Of a stretch of 64,000 nucleotides of DNA, positions 37,726 to 46,681 are shown piece after piece. Source of the stretch: Brachybacterium endophyticum. GTDB taxonomy: Bacteria > Actinomycetota > Actinomycetes > Actinomycetales > Dermabacteraceae. A program made the translations under genes and the position numbers. The notes beneath the pieces were generated by a model. That model had not been told where the DNA came from. It was given only the letters and a program-made list of their open reading frames with translations, and ran no database searches. The stretch lies in NCBI RefSeq assembly GCF_003130585.1, contig NZ_QFKX01000003.1, forward strand, positions 310,001 through 374,000. Direction: 5' to 3'. Position 1 is the stretch's first letter; each line of letters begins with the position of its first letter.

Positions 37726-38372
37726 CCTGGATCCTGGCGAACCTGGGGCTGCTGGGGGAGCGGCTCCTCGCCCATCTCGGGCAGGCGCTCCCGCCGATCG
37801 TCCTCGCCTTCGTGCTCGCCATCCCGATCGCGAAGCTCGCGAACTCCCGCGGCTGGCTGCGCGGCGGCCTGACCGCCGGCGCGGGGCTGCTGTACGCGGT
37901 CCCCTCGCTGCCCCTGTTCATCGTGCTGCCGATCGTGCTGGGCACCGGGATCCGCTCGAGCGTGAACATCATCGTGGCGCTGACCATCTACGGCCTCGCC
38001 CTGATGGTGCCCAGCGCCTCCGAGGCCCTGCGCTCCGTGTCCGGCTCGACCCTGCAGTCGGCCACGGCCCAGGGGTACGCGCCCTTCGCCCGCTTCTGGA
38101 GCGTCGAGCTGCCGCTCGCGGGGCCGGCCCTGGTCGCCGGGCTGCGCGTCGTCGCCGTCAGCACGGTCTCGCTGGTGACCGTCGGCGGTGTGCTGGGCGT
38201 GCCGAGCCTGGGCATGCTGTTCGTCGATGGCTTCCAGCGCAACATCACCGCCGAGATCCTCAGCGGCATCGTGCTGACGGCCGCGCTCGCCGTGGCCCTG
38301 GACCTGCTGATCGTGCTCGGGGGCAGGCTGCTGCTGCCGTGGGCGCACTCGCGGACGGGAGGCGGACGATGA
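37722..38372 (+). CDS. Osmoprotectant ABC transporter, permease 1 (OpuCB-like)
   Basis: 216 aa, about five helices; GLLYAVPSLPLFIVLPIVLGTG is the OpuC/ProW core, and TAQGYAPFARFWSVELPLAGPALVAGLR is the coupling loop. It overlaps both neighbours by 4 bp, so one transcript is certain in practice. Confidence 0.88.
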   Translation: MTWILANLGLLGERLLAHLGQALPPIVLAFVLAIPIAKLANSRGWLRGGLTAGAGLLYAVPSLPLFIVLPIVLGTGIRSSVNIIVALTIYGLALMVPSASEALRSVSGSTLQSATAQGYAPFARFWSVELPLAGPALVAGLRVVAVSTVSLVTVGGVLGVPSLGMLFVDGFQRNITAEILSGIVLTAALAVALDLLIVLGGRLLLPWAHSRTGGGR

Positions 38373-39034
38373 GCCAGCTCCTCGAAGCCTTCGCCTGGAT
38401 CGGCGATCCCACCCGCTGGTCCGGTCCCGGCGGCATCCCCGTGCGTCTGGCCGAGCACCTCTGGTACACCGCGCTCGGGGTCGCGATCGCCGCGCTGATC
38501 GCCGTGCCCGTCGGCCTGTACGTCGGCCACAGCCATCGCGCCCGCGGCCTCACCGTCGCGATCAGCGGTGCCGCCCGCGCCCTGCCCACCCTGGGCCTGG
38601 TCACCCTGTTCGGGCTCTGGTTCGGCATCGGGCTGACGGCGCCGATCCTCGCCTTCGTCGTGCTCGCGATCCCCTCGCTGCTGGCCGGCGCCTACTCGGC
38701 CTGCGAGTCCGTGGATCCCGACACCGTGGACGCCGCCCGTGCGCAGGGGATGACCGAGTGGCAGATCCTCACCCGCGTCGAGGTGCCGCTGGGCATGCCC
38801 CTGCTGATCTCCGGTCTGCGCCTCGCGGTGGTCCAGGTCGTCGCGACCGTCATGCTCGCCTCCTACATCGGCAACGGGGGCCTGGGCCGCTTCATCTTCC
38901 TGGGCCTCAACCTCCAGGACTACCCGCAGATGCTCGGCGGATCGATCCTGGTGGTGGCCCTCGCGCTCGTGCTCGACGTGCTGCTGCGTCTGCTCGAGAG
39001 GGGCATCTCCCCGCGCGGCGCCGCCCGCGTCTGA
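38369..39034 (+). CDS. Osmoprotectant ABC transporter, permease 2 (OpuCD-like)
   Basis: 221 aa. SGAARALPTLGLVTLFGLWFGIGLTAP and DAARAQGMTEWQILTRVEVPLGMPLLISGLR (coupling loop) match OpuCD. It pairs with the preceding permease. Confidence 0.88.
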   Translation: MSQLLEAFAWIGDPTRWSGPGGIPVRLAEHLWYTALGVAIAALIAVPVGLYVGHSHRARGLTVAISGAARALPTLGLVTLFGLWFGIGLTAPILAFVVLAIPSLLAGAYSACESVDPDTVDAARAQGMTEWQILTRVEVPLGMPLLISGLRLAVVQVVATVMLASYIGNGGLGRFIFLGLNLQDYPQMLGGSILVVALALVLDVLLRLLERGISPRGAARV

Positions 39035-39114
39035 GCCCTCGGTCCCGCAACACCACCGCCCCACAGCCCCACAGCCCTAGAACCATTCCGCACCACCCTT
39101 ACGAGGAGCCCACG

Positions 39115-40146
39115 ATGATCCGCCGACGCACCACACCGACTGCTTCCCAGGGACCCGACCACGAGCAGGATCGCGATCGGGGCCTCTTCCAGGGCGCCGT
39201 CATCGGCCGCCGCTCCCTCGCCTCGGCCGCCGGGGTCGGGATCATCGCCGCCGGCGTCGCCGCCTGCTCGAACGAGGACCCGCTGGCGAAGGACTCCGAG
39301 TCCGCGAAGGGAGGCGACTCCTCCGCGTCCGACGGTGGTGGCAAGAGCGGCGCGATCGTCGTCGGCTCGCAGCAGTACTACTCCAACGAGATCATCGCGG
39401 AGCTGTTCGCCCAGGCCCTCGAGAGCGCCGGCGCGAAGGTCGAGCGTCAGTACCAGATCGGCCAGCGCGAGGTGTACGTCCCCGAGCTGAAGAAGGGCTC
39501 GCTCGACGTGATGCCCGAGTACCTGGGGAACCTGCTGCAGTACCTCGACGAGAAGGCCGCGAAGGGCACCGCCGAGGATCTCGCCGAGGGGCTCTCCTCG
39601 GCCCTTCCCGACGGACTGCGGGCCCTGCCCTACGCGAAGGCCACCGACCAGGACTCCTACTCGACGACCCAGGAGTTCGCCTCGCAGAACTCCCTGAAGG
39701 AGATCGGCGACCTGGCGGGGCAGAAGGACCTGAAGATCGCCGCGAACCCGGAGTTCGAGGAACGGCCCTACGGACCCAAGGGAGCCAAGAGCCAGTACGA
39801 CGTGGACATCAGCGTCGTGCCGGTCTCCGACTCCGGCGGGCCGCTCACCCTGAAGGCGCTGATGGACGGCAAGGTCCAGATCGCCGACATCTACACCGCC
39901 GACCCCTCGATCGTGAAGAACGACCTGGTGGTCCTCGAGGACCCGAAGGTGATGGTGCTGCCCGAGAACGTGGTCCCGATCGTCTCGGAGAAGGTCGACG
40001 ACAAGGGCGCCGCCGCGATCAAGAAGGTCACCGACGCGCTCACCACTGAGGAGCTCATCAAGCTCAACACCCGGAGCGTCGACGACAAGACCGATTCGAA
40101 GACCATCGCGAAGGACTGGCTGGAGAAGAAGAAGCTGCTGAAGTGA
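39115..40146 (+). CDS. Osmoprotectant ABC transporter, substrate-binding lipoprotein (OpuCC/ProX-like)
   Basis: 343 aa from ATG 39115 (GAGGAG upstream). The N-terminal 30 residues are charged before a twin-arginine-like GRRSLASAAG and a lipobox VAAC near residue 51. The OpuAC-type fold follows: IVVGSQQYYSNEIIAELFAQAL and EYLGNLLQYL, with aromatic residues for cation-pi binding of a quaternary ammonium. It is placed last, unlike opuC of Bacillus where it is third. Confidence 0.88.
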   Translation: MIRRRTTPTASQGPDHEQDRDRGLFQGAVIGRRSLASAAGVGIIAAGVAACSNEDPLAKDSESAKGGDSSASDGGGKSGAIVVGSQQYYSNEIIAELFAQALESAGAKVERQYQIGQREVYVPELKKGSLDVMPEYLGNLLQYLDEKAAKGTAEDLAEGLSSALPDGLRALPYAKATDQDSYSTTQEFASQNSLKEIGDLAGQKDLKIAANPEFEERPYGPKGAKSQYDVDISVVPVSDSGGPLTLKALMDGKVQIADIYTADPSIVKNDLVVLEDPKVMVLPENVVPIVSEKVDDKGAAAIKKVTDALTTEELIKLNTRSVDDKTDSKTIAKDWLEKKKLLK

Positions 40147-40248
40147 GGGCGTAGGGCGTAGGGCGGGGCGGCGGCCCGGCGGTCGGCGGCCGACGGCCCC
40201 GCGGCCCCGCCCCGTCCACCACTTGCGATCGTCCGCCCCACACCTGCG

Positions 40249-40257
40249 TTATCCACA
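40249..40257 (+). promoter_or_regulatory. DnaA-box-like sequence
   Basis: TTATCCACA, an exact match to the DnaA-box consensus, alone in the 223-bp gap before the DUF222-HNH gene. A single box does not make an origin. Confidence 0.4.
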
Positions 40258-40295
40258 TTCCCATGCCTGCTCTGTCCGCGCATCGTCGCGCTGAC

Positions 40296-40313
40296 TAGAC
40301 TCGAGATATCTCG
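40296..40313 (+). promoter_or_regulatory. -10 box and palindrome before the DUF222-HNH gene
   Basis: TAGACT (40296-40301) is a good -10; it is followed at once by the perfect palindrome CGAGATATCTCG (40302-40313) at the expected start site, a possible operator. No clear -35. Confidence 0.4.
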
Positions 40314-40369
40314 CGTGACCAGCGCGGATACTCCGATTCGCGGGCGCAGAGCAGGGGAGGTGGGGGGAC

Positions 40370-42148
40370 ATGGGCACGACGGAACTGCCGACGGCGCAGG
40401 GCGTCCTCGACGTGCCCGCCGACGTCTCCCGCCCCGGCGTCTTCGCGATCCTCGATGAGCTCGAGCAGATGTCCCCTCGCGTCCTCGAGGACCTCCACGC
40501 CCACGACTGCTCCCGCGATCCGGCACCTGCGCCCCAGGGCGTGCGACCGCTGCGCAGCGTCGACACCCCGCGCCCTGTGTGCAGGGACGTCGCCGCTCGC
40601 CGGATCTCCCCGCGTCCCGATGTGCAGCTCACGGAGCGGGTGCACGCCCTCTGGGACGACGGTGCCCAGGAGGCGAGCGACCTCGCCCGGCGCCTTCTCC
40701 TGCTCGCGCCCTCCTGGCTGGACCGTGAGGCCGGCGGTACGGATCCCCACGTGGTGGAGGCGGAGGACCTCACGGTCGCCGTCGCTCTGCGCTGCACGCG
40801 CACCCAGGCTGGGGCGGCGATCCGAGAGGCCCATCGAGCGGTCGATCTCCTGCCCCGCTGTCTGCAGGCCCTCGAGACGGGCGAGTTCCCCGCGGCGTGG
40901 TTCCGCACGCTCCTCGAGCGGACGCGCCGCTTCACCGACGCGGAGATGCTGCTGGTGGACGTGACGGTCTCCTCGTGGACCCTGGGCATCACCCCCGAGC
41001 GGTTCACGCGTGAGCTGAACGCCCTGCTCGCCATGATCGAGGGGGCTCAGCCCGAGCCGGCCTCCCTCGACCCGGAGTCGCGTCGCAGGATGGTGGTGGA
41101 TCCCGGGCGCAGCGCCGGAACCGCGTGCCTGCGGATCATCGGTCCGGCCCCGGAGATCATGGCGCTCGCCGGGCGCTTCGACCAGGCGGCGCGAGCAGTC
41201 CAGGACGCGCAGCGCCATGCGCTGCGCGAGGGCACCGGGATCCCCCTGGATCCGGACGGCCAGGTCGAGCGTGAGGGCATGCCTCTCTCCCTCGCCCTGA
41301 TCCGCTACCACCTCGCCCACGCGGCCTCTCTCGACACCGATGGTGTCACCGTGCCCGAGGCCCGGTTCCGGTTGAACGTGCTGGTGCCGTTCCTGACCCT
41401 CGCAGGCGGGGACGACGCGCCGGGGATGCTGGAGGACGGGACCCCGATCCCAGCTGCGATGGCACGGGAGATCGCGGGCGCTGAGAAGGACTGGTTCCGT
41501 GTGCTGACCGACCCCTCGAGCAGCGAGTTCCTGCCCTGCCCCGCCCAGCGCTACCGACCCACGGACGCGATGCTCGAACACGTGCGCCTGCGCGGCCGGA
41601 CCTGCGCCGTCCCGGGCTGCACCCGGAGCTCCTCGATCGCCTCCGAGGCCGACCACATCATCGAGTACGACCACGCCGATCCCGCCGCGGGCGGCCGGAC
41701 GGAGATCGAGAACCTCCACCTGCTGTGCTGGTTCCACCACGCGATGAAGACCTCCGGCCTGCTGGACCCCACCCGCATCGACGCCGACAGGTCTCCCACG
41801 GGCAGGCGGGGCACGCTCTGGGACATCCAGGAGCGGGTGCAGATCTTCCGCGAGGACGACACCGACCTGCTCACCGTCGAGACCGTCGCCGAGCTCACCT
41901 CCGTGTGGGACTCCCTCGAGCGCTCCCGCGCCGAACACACCGACCGTCACGCCGCGGATCCGCCGACGTCGCCGCCGGTCCCGTCCCCGGCAGGCCAACC
42001 GGCGCCGTCCTTCGCGCCCCGGCCCGGTCCACGGATCGTCTCCCCGGAGAGGTCCTGGCGTGAGACCGCCGAATTCCGCGCCGACCACGAAGGACCGCGT
42101 CCCCTCATGCCGCTGCGTCCGGGCAGCTCCGGGCCGCCGCCGTTCTGA
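40370..42148 (+). CDS. DUF222-HNH endonuclease-domain protein
   Basis: 592 aa with GGAGG upstream. The N-terminal 400 residues are DUF222 (helical, including the TRTQAGAAIREAHRAVDLLP segment); an HNH motif follows near residue 415: CAVPGC, EADHIIEYDH and NLHLLCWFHH provide zinc Cys pairs and catalytic His. The C-terminal 90 residues are Pro/Arg-rich. Such 13E12-like proteins occur in many copies in actinobacteria; their biological role is unknown. Because copies recombine, the protein may have relatives elsewhere in the genome. Confidence 0.9.
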   Translation: MGTTELPTAQGVLDVPADVSRPGVFAILDELEQMSPRVLEDLHAHDCSRDPAPAPQGVRPLRSVDTPRPVCRDVAARRISPRPDVQLTERVHALWDDGAQEASDLARRLLLLAPSWLDREAGGTDPHVVEAEDLTVAVALRCTRTQAGAAIREAHRAVDLLPRCLQALETGEFPAAWFRTLLERTRRFTDAEMLLVDVTVSSWTLGITPERFTRELNALLAMIEGAQPEPASLDPESRRRMVVDPGRSAGTACLRIIGPAPEIMALAGRFDQAARAVQDAQRHALREGTGIPLDPDGQVEREGMPLSLALIRYHLAHAASLDTDGVTVPEARFRLNVLVPFLTLAGGDDAPGMLEDGTPIPAAMAREIAGAEKDWFRVLTDPSSSEFLPCPAQRYRPTDAMLEHVRLRGRTCAVPGCTRSSSIASEADHIIEYDHADPAAGGRTEIENLHLLCWFHHAMKTSGLLDPTRIDADRSPTGRRGTLWDIQERVQIFREDDTDLLTVETVAELTSVWDSLERSRAEHTDRHAADPPTSPPVPSPAGQPAPSFAPRPGPRIVSPERSWRETAEFRADHEGPRPLMPLRPGSSGPPPF

Positions 42149-42279
42149 GACCGCCCCTCACCTCACCCGCGTGCACACCACCGGGCGCTTCGGCGCGCCC
42201 GGACCCGGGTGCCCCGGTCTGCGCGCCCTGGTCTGCGACCTCCCGTGACATCCCCAGCGGATGGTGGCACGGTGGGGGC

Positions 42280-42750
42280 ATGACTACGAACGAGACCAGC
42301 ATCTCTGTCAGCCGCATCATCGACGCCGCCCCCAAGGAGATCTTCGCGATCCTCTCGCTGCCGGCCCGCCACCACGAGTTCGACGGTTCGGGCTTCGTGC
42401 GAAACGCCGAGGACACCGAGCGCATCACCAAGGTCGGCGAGCAGTTCGTCATGAACATGGAGGGCGAACACATGGGCGGGGAGTACAAGATGTACAACCA
42501 CGTCACCGCTTTCGACGACGGCAAGATGATCGGGTGGAAGCCCGCCAACGAGGACGCCAAGGACGACCCCAAGGGCTGGGAGTGGCTCTACACCCTCGAG
42601 CCCGAGGGCTCGGACTCGACCCGCGTCACCCTGACCTACGACTGGTCGGACGTGACCGACAAGGACCTGCTGCACATCTTCCCGCTCGTCTCGGAGGAGC
42701 AGCTGGAGCAGTCCCTGAAGGATCTCGCGGGAGCCGTCGCCGGCAGCTGA
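42280..42750 (+). CDS. SRPBCC-family (START-like) protein
   Basis: 156 aa. ISVSRIIDAAPKEIFAILSLPARHHEFDGS is the classic start of polyketide cyclase/dehydrase-like SRPBCC proteins, which form a helix-grip pocket for a small hydrophobic ligand. The remainder (WLYTLEPEGSDSTRVTLTYDWS) fits. No adjacent gene suggests the ligand. A strong terminator follows. Confidence 0.85.
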   Translation: MTTNETSISVSRIIDAAPKEIFAILSLPARHHEFDGSGFVRNAEDTERITKVGEQFVMNMEGEHMGGEYKMYNHVTAFDDGKMIGWKPANEDAKDDPKGWEWLYTLEPEGSDSTRVTLTYDWSDVTDKDLLHIFPLVSEEQLEQSLKDLAGAVAGS

Positions 42751-42786
42751 TCGGCGCCGGGAGCCCCGACTCCTGATCCTCCGGAC

Positions 42787-42824
42787 CCGCCCGGGTGGCG
42801 AAAGCGCCGCCCGGGCGGTTCTCT
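42787..42824 (+). terminator. Rho-independent-like terminator after the SRPBCC gene
   Basis: 14-bp arms 42787-42800 and 42805-42818 (one G-U), loop AAAG, then TTCTCT. Confidence 0.75.
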
Positions 42825-42887
42825 GTCCGGGATCGCCTCACCGCCTCCCCGCCTCACCGCCTCCCCGCCTCCCCGCCCGGCCCCGCC

Positions 42888-43847
42888 TCACCCCAGATGC
42901 GTCAGCCGCGTCGCCGTCACCTCGTCCATCACCACGTCGGTCGCGCATCCGGCCAGCAAGGCCGCCCGCAGCGGCGCAGCCTTCCTCGGGCCCGCCGCCA
43001 CGAGCACGCGTCGGGGGATGCGAGCCAGGTCCGCCGGCGTCGGGCCGGTCCCTCGCGCATTCAGCGGCACGTCCTCCCAGCTGCCGTCGGACCGCAGGAA
43101 CGTCGTGCACACGTCCCCGACCACCCCGTCCGAGCGCAGGTCGTGCACGTCGCGCGCCGAGAGGTAGCCGCTGGTGTAGACGTGGCTGGGAACCTCCGCG
43201 TCGAAGGCGCCCACCCCGAACACCGCGAGCCGGCACCGCGACTGCAGAGCGAGCACCTGGCGCACCGAACGCTCGCGCCACAGAGCCTCGCGCGTCTCGG
43301 GATGGTCGAAGAACGCCGGCACCGGGAACAGATGGACGTCCGCGCCCCACGACGAGGCCGCCTGCGCGAGCACCGAGGAGACGTAGCCCAGCCCCGATCC
43401 CTGCGGATTGATCGCGCCGTTCAGCTGCACGATCGCCAGGCCCGGCACCGGGCGCACCTCGGCCGCCTCCACGAGCGCGGCGACCGTCGTCCCCCACGCC
43501 ATCCCCATCACCGAGTCGGGCTGCTGCAGCGACTGCACGAGCGCCGCGCCCTCCGCCGCCACCGCGTCCAGGCGCTCCCTCTCGGTGTCCTCCGGGGCCG
43601 ACGGGACCACGCGGACCCGAACCCCGAAAGCCTCCGCGACCTCCTTCTGGAGATCCCCGGCCCGCCGCGCGCCCGGCGCGTGCAGGCTCACCCGCACGAT
43701 CCCCTCCTCGCGGGCGGAGGAGAGCAGCCGCGAGACCGTCGAGCGGGAGATGTTCAGGTGGGAGGCGATCGCCTCCATCGTCTGGCCCTGCTGGTAGTAC
43801 ATCCGTGCAGCCTCGAAGGCGGCGTCCCGGCGCGCATCCGCTCTCAT
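42888..43847 (-). CDS. SorC/DeoR-type sugar-binding transcriptional regulator, probable glycerol-regulon regulator
   Basis: 319 aa from ATG 43847; ATG 43865 is an alternative. The N-terminal HTH reads YYQQGQTMEAIASHLNISRSTVSRLLSSAREEGIV. The rest is the SorC effector domain (VMGMAWGTTVAALVEA, GYVSSVLAQAA, GAFDAEVPSHVYTSGYLS, VLVAAGPRKAAPLRAALLAG), which binds a sugar or polyol phosphate. It is divergent from glpD, so control of glpD/F/K by glycerol 3-phosphate or a related ligand is likely. An inverted repeat TGCAC-N4-GTGCA sits 12 bp upstream of the start. A glycerol regulator of the SorC family would differ from the usual GlpR (DeoR) or IclR-type regulators. Confidence 0.85.
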   Translation of the reverse strand: MRADARRDAAFEAARMYYQQGQTMEAIASHLNISRSTVSRLLSSAREEGIVRVSLHAPGARRAGDLQKEVAEAFGVRVRVVPSAPEDTERERLDAVAAEGAALVQSLQQPDSVMGMAWGTTVAALVEAAEVRPVPGLAIVQLNGAINPQGSGLGYVSSVLAQAASSWGADVHLFPVPAFFDHPETREALWRERSVRQVLALQSRCRLAVFGVGAFDAEVPSHVYTSGYLSARDVHDLRSDGVVGDVCTTFLRSDGSWEDVPLNARGTGPTPADLARIPRRVLVAAGPRKAAPLRAALLAGCATDVVMDEVTATRLTHLG

Positions 43848-43858
43848 TCTCGCAGTCT

Positions 43859-43872
43859 TGCACATCCGTGCA
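43859..43872. promoter_or_regulatory. Probable operator of the SorC-type glp regulator
   Basis: The inverted repeat TGCACATCCGTGCA lies in the regulator-glpD divergent region. CATCCGTGCAGCC recurs at 43800-43812 inside the regulator gene, 63 bp away from 43863-43875. SorC-family operators often carry TGCAC half-sites. Confidence 0.5.
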
Positions 43873-44029
43873 GCCAGGTTGCCTCGCGCGCACATCGTCC
43901 CGATCATGGTTCCACCGGCCACAGGAGGCCGGGCGACCGCATGCCCTCTGAGGGGCCGTGCTCGCCAGGACTCCCGACCGACCGGGCGTCGTCGCCACGC
44001 GATGACGCACAGCTGTCGAAGGAGCGCAC

Positions 44030-45766
44030 GTGCCGTCCCCGAACGCCACCACCCTGTCCGCCGCGAGCCGCGCCGAGCACCTCGAGCGCCTGCGGGCGGC
44101 CACCGCCGAGAATCCCCTGGACGTCCTCATCGTGGGCGGCGGCGTCAACGGGGCGGGAGCGGCCTTCGACGCGGCCGCACGCGGCCTCGACGTCGCCGTC
44201 GTCGAGGCGCACGACTGGGCCAGCGGCACCTCCTCGAGGTCCTCCAAGCTCATGCACGGCGGCCTGCGCTACCTGCAGATGCTCGACTTCAAGCTCGTCG
44301 CGGAGGCGCTGCGCGAGCGCGACCTGATGCTCACCCGCACCGCGCCCCATCTCGTGAAGCCCATCAGCTTCGTCTTCCCCTTCTTCAAGCGGGTCGTCGA
44401 GCGCGCCTTCATCGGCTCCGGCGTGATGCTGTACGACGCGATGCAGTCCATCGGTCGCAAGCGCGCGGTGCCCTTCCACCGCCACCTCTCCCACCGCCGG
44501 ATGCTCAACGTGTTCCCGGCGCTGGATGGGGAGAAGATCGTCGGCGCGCTGGAGTACTACGACGCACAGGAGGACGACGCCCGCTTCGTGATGATGCTGG
44601 TGCGCTCGGCCGTCGAGCACGGTGCGGCCGCCACCAGCTACACCTCCGTGGTCTCCTACCTGCACGAGGGGGAGCGCGTGGTCGGCGCCCGGATGCGCGA
44701 CGAGGAGACCGGCGAGGAGTTCGACGTCCACGCCACCCAGACCATCCTGGCCGCCGGCGTCTGGACGGGCGAGGAGCAGGACCGCGCCGAGGCCACCACG
44801 GGCCTGGAGGTCCTCGCCTCCAAGGGCGTGCACATCACCGTCTCGCGCGACCGGATCCCGGCCGCGCCCGACACCGGCATCATCACCCAGACCGAGAAGT
44901 CCGTCCTGTTCATCATCCCGTGGGACGAGTACTGGGTCATCGGCACCACGGACACCCCGTGGAAGGAGGACCCGGCGCACGTCGCGACGACCTCCGACGA
45001 CATCGACTACGTCCTCGAGCACGCCAACGCCGTGCTCGGCCAGGACCTCACCCGCGGCGACGTGATCGGCACGTACGCCGGCCTGCGGCCGCTGCTGCAG
45101 CCGGTGAAGGACTCCGGCGGGGCCTCCACGAAGGTCTCCCGCGAGCACACCGTGATGGAGGTCGAGCCCGGCCTCACCGCGATCGCCGGCGGGAAGTACA
45201 CGACCTACCGCGTGATGGCTGAGGACGTCGTCGACTTCGCGATCTCCAAGGACTTCCCGGGGCGCCCGTCCCTCACCACGTCTATCCCGATCCTGGGCGC
45301 CCAGGGCTTCGAGGGGATCCGCCGCGAGAAGGGCGAGATCCAGAAGGCCTACGGCTTCGACGACGTGCGCGCCGATCGGCTGCTCATGCGCTACGGAACC
45401 CTGCTGCGGGACGTGCTGGCGCTGATCGACGAGGACCCCTCGCTCGCCGAGCCGCTCGAGCAGGCGAAGCGCTACCTGCGCGCCGAGATCGTCTACGCGG
45501 TGCGCGCCGAGGGCGCCCTGCACCTGGCCGACGTCCTGATCCGCCGCACGCGCCTGGACTACGAGGTCCGCGACCGCGGTGTGGGCGCCGCCGAGGAGAT
45601 CTCGCAGCTGATGGCCGCCGAGCTCGGCTGGGACGAGAGCACCCGCGCCCGCGAGGTCGAGACCTACCGTGCTTTCATCGACGCCCGTCTGGCCGGCGAG
45701 TCCAGCCACAGCGACGCCGAGGCCGCCGCGGCGGTCGGAGCCGTCCAGGAGGTGCCCACCCGCTGA
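44030..45766 (+). CDS. glpD: Glycerol-3-phosphate dehydrogenase (FAD-dependent)
   Basis: 578 aa from GTG 44030 with GAAGGAG. It oxidises glycerol 3-phosphate to dihydroxyacetone phosphate and passes electrons to quinone at the membrane. The FAD site is VLIVGGGVNGAGAAFDAAARGLDVAVVE; RSSKLMHGGLRYL, IGTTDTPW and GGKYTTYR are GlpD hallmarks. It is the first gene of a glpD-glpF-glpK run, with a hairpin before glpF. Confidence 0.96.
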   Translation: MPSPNATTLSAASRAEHLERLRAATAENPLDVLIVGGGVNGAGAAFDAAARGLDVAVVEAHDWASGTSSRSSKLMHGGLRYLQMLDFKLVAEALRERDLMLTRTAPHLVKPISFVFPFFKRVVERAFIGSGVMLYDAMQSIGRKRAVPFHRHLSHRRMLNVFPALDGEKIVGALEYYDAQEDDARFVMMLVRSAVEHGAAATSYTSVVSYLHEGERVVGARMRDEETGEEFDVHATQTILAAGVWTGEEQDRAEATTGLEVLASKGVHITVSRDRIPAAPDTGIITQTEKSVLFIIPWDEYWVIGTTDTPWKEDPAHVATTSDDIDYVLEHANAVLGQDLTRGDVIGTYAGLRPLLQPVKDSGGASTKVSREHTVMEVEPGLTAIAGGKYTTYRVMAEDVVDFAISKDFPGRPSLTTSIPILGAQGFEGIRREKGEIQKAYGFDDVRADRLLMRYGTLLRDVLALIDEDPSLAEPLEQAKRYLRAEIVYAVRAEGALHLADVLIRRTRLDYEVRDRGVGAAEEISQLMAAELGWDESTRAREVETYRAFIDARLAGESSHSDAEAAAAVGAVQEVPTR

Positions 45767-45794
45767 CCACTCCGGGCCCCGGCGCCCGATCTGC

Positions 45795-45825
45795 CCCGCG
45801 CGCGGTCCCGATGGCCGCGCGCGGG
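45795..45825 (+). terminator. Intercistronic hairpin between glpD and glpF
   Basis: Perfect 11-bp arms CCCGCGCGCGG/CCGCGCGCGGG with a 9-nt loop and no T-tract. It could attenuate read-through or stabilise the glpD mRNA. Confidence 0.45.
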
Positions 45826-45876
45826 ACCTTCCCGACAGCCGCGAGGATGCGGCATCCCACTCGACGAGGAGACATC

Positions 45877-46608
45877 ATGGGAACCATCGGAACGATCCTG
45901 ATCTACGAGATCATGGGCACCGCGATGCTGACGCTGCTGGGCTGCGGCGTGGTCGCGAACCACGCCCTGGCGAAGACGGGCGGCCACGGCGGCGGCCCGC
46001 TAATGATCCACTGGGGCTGGGGCCTCGGTGTTTTCGCCGGCGTCTGGGCCGCGTACAAGACCGGGGCGCACCTGAACCCGGCGGTCACCGTCGGGCTGCT
46101 GGTCTCGGGGGCGGACGAGTACGCCAAGGGCATCCCGATCACCGTCGGCACGACGCTCACCTACTTCGCCGCCGAGATGATCGGCGCGTTCCTGGGCGCC
46201 GTGCTGGTCTGGCTGGCCTACCGCAATCACTACGACCAGACCGAGGACCAGGCCACCGTGCTCGGCACGTTCTCGACCGCCCCCGGCATCCGCAGCTACG
46301 GCTGGAACGTCGTCACCGAGGTCATCGGCACCTTCGTGCTCGTGTTCATCATCCTGAACTTCGGCAACACACCGGTGGACCTCGGACCGCTCGCCGTCGC
46401 CCTGCTGGTCGTCGGCATCGGCGCCTCGCTCGGCGGGCCCACGGGCTACGCGATCAACCCCGCTCGTGACCTCGGTCCCCGGCTCGCGCACGCCGTCCTC
46501 CCCATCAAGGGCAAGGGCGGATCGGACTGGGGCTACTCCTGGGTCCCGATCGTCGGCCCTCTGATCGGCGCGATCATCGCCGGCCTCGTCGTCCTCATGG
46601 GATTCTGA
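45877..46608 (+). CDS. glpF: Glycerol uptake facilitator (aquaglyceroporin)
   Basis: 243 aa from ATG 45877 with GAGGAG. MIP-family channel with six helices and both NPA boxes (HLNPAV at Asn67 and INPARD). The Asp after the second NPA (NPARD) marks glycerol facilitators rather than water-only channels. It supplies glycerol to GlpK. Confidence 0.95.
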   Translation: MGTIGTILIYEIMGTAMLTLLGCGVVANHALAKTGGHGGGPLMIHWGWGLGVFAGVWAAYKTGAHLNPAVTVGLLVSGADEYAKGIPITVGTTLTYFAAEMIGAFLGAVLVWLAYRNHYDQTEDQATVLGTFSTAPGIRSYGWNVVTEVIGTFVLVFIILNFGNTPVDLGPLAVALLVVGIGASLGGPTGYAINPARDLGPRLAHAVLPIKGKGGSDWGYSWVPIVGPLIGAIIAGLVVLMGF

Positions 46609-46681
46609 TCGGACACCTGCCGACGCCCTGCGCCGGACCCACCACCATCATCACCGCGGCACAGAAACTGTAGGAGCTTCC

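Noticed and set aside
40249-40257. Replication origin
   Set aside because: Only a single DnaA box; no dnaA, dnaN or gyrase genes and no box cluster.
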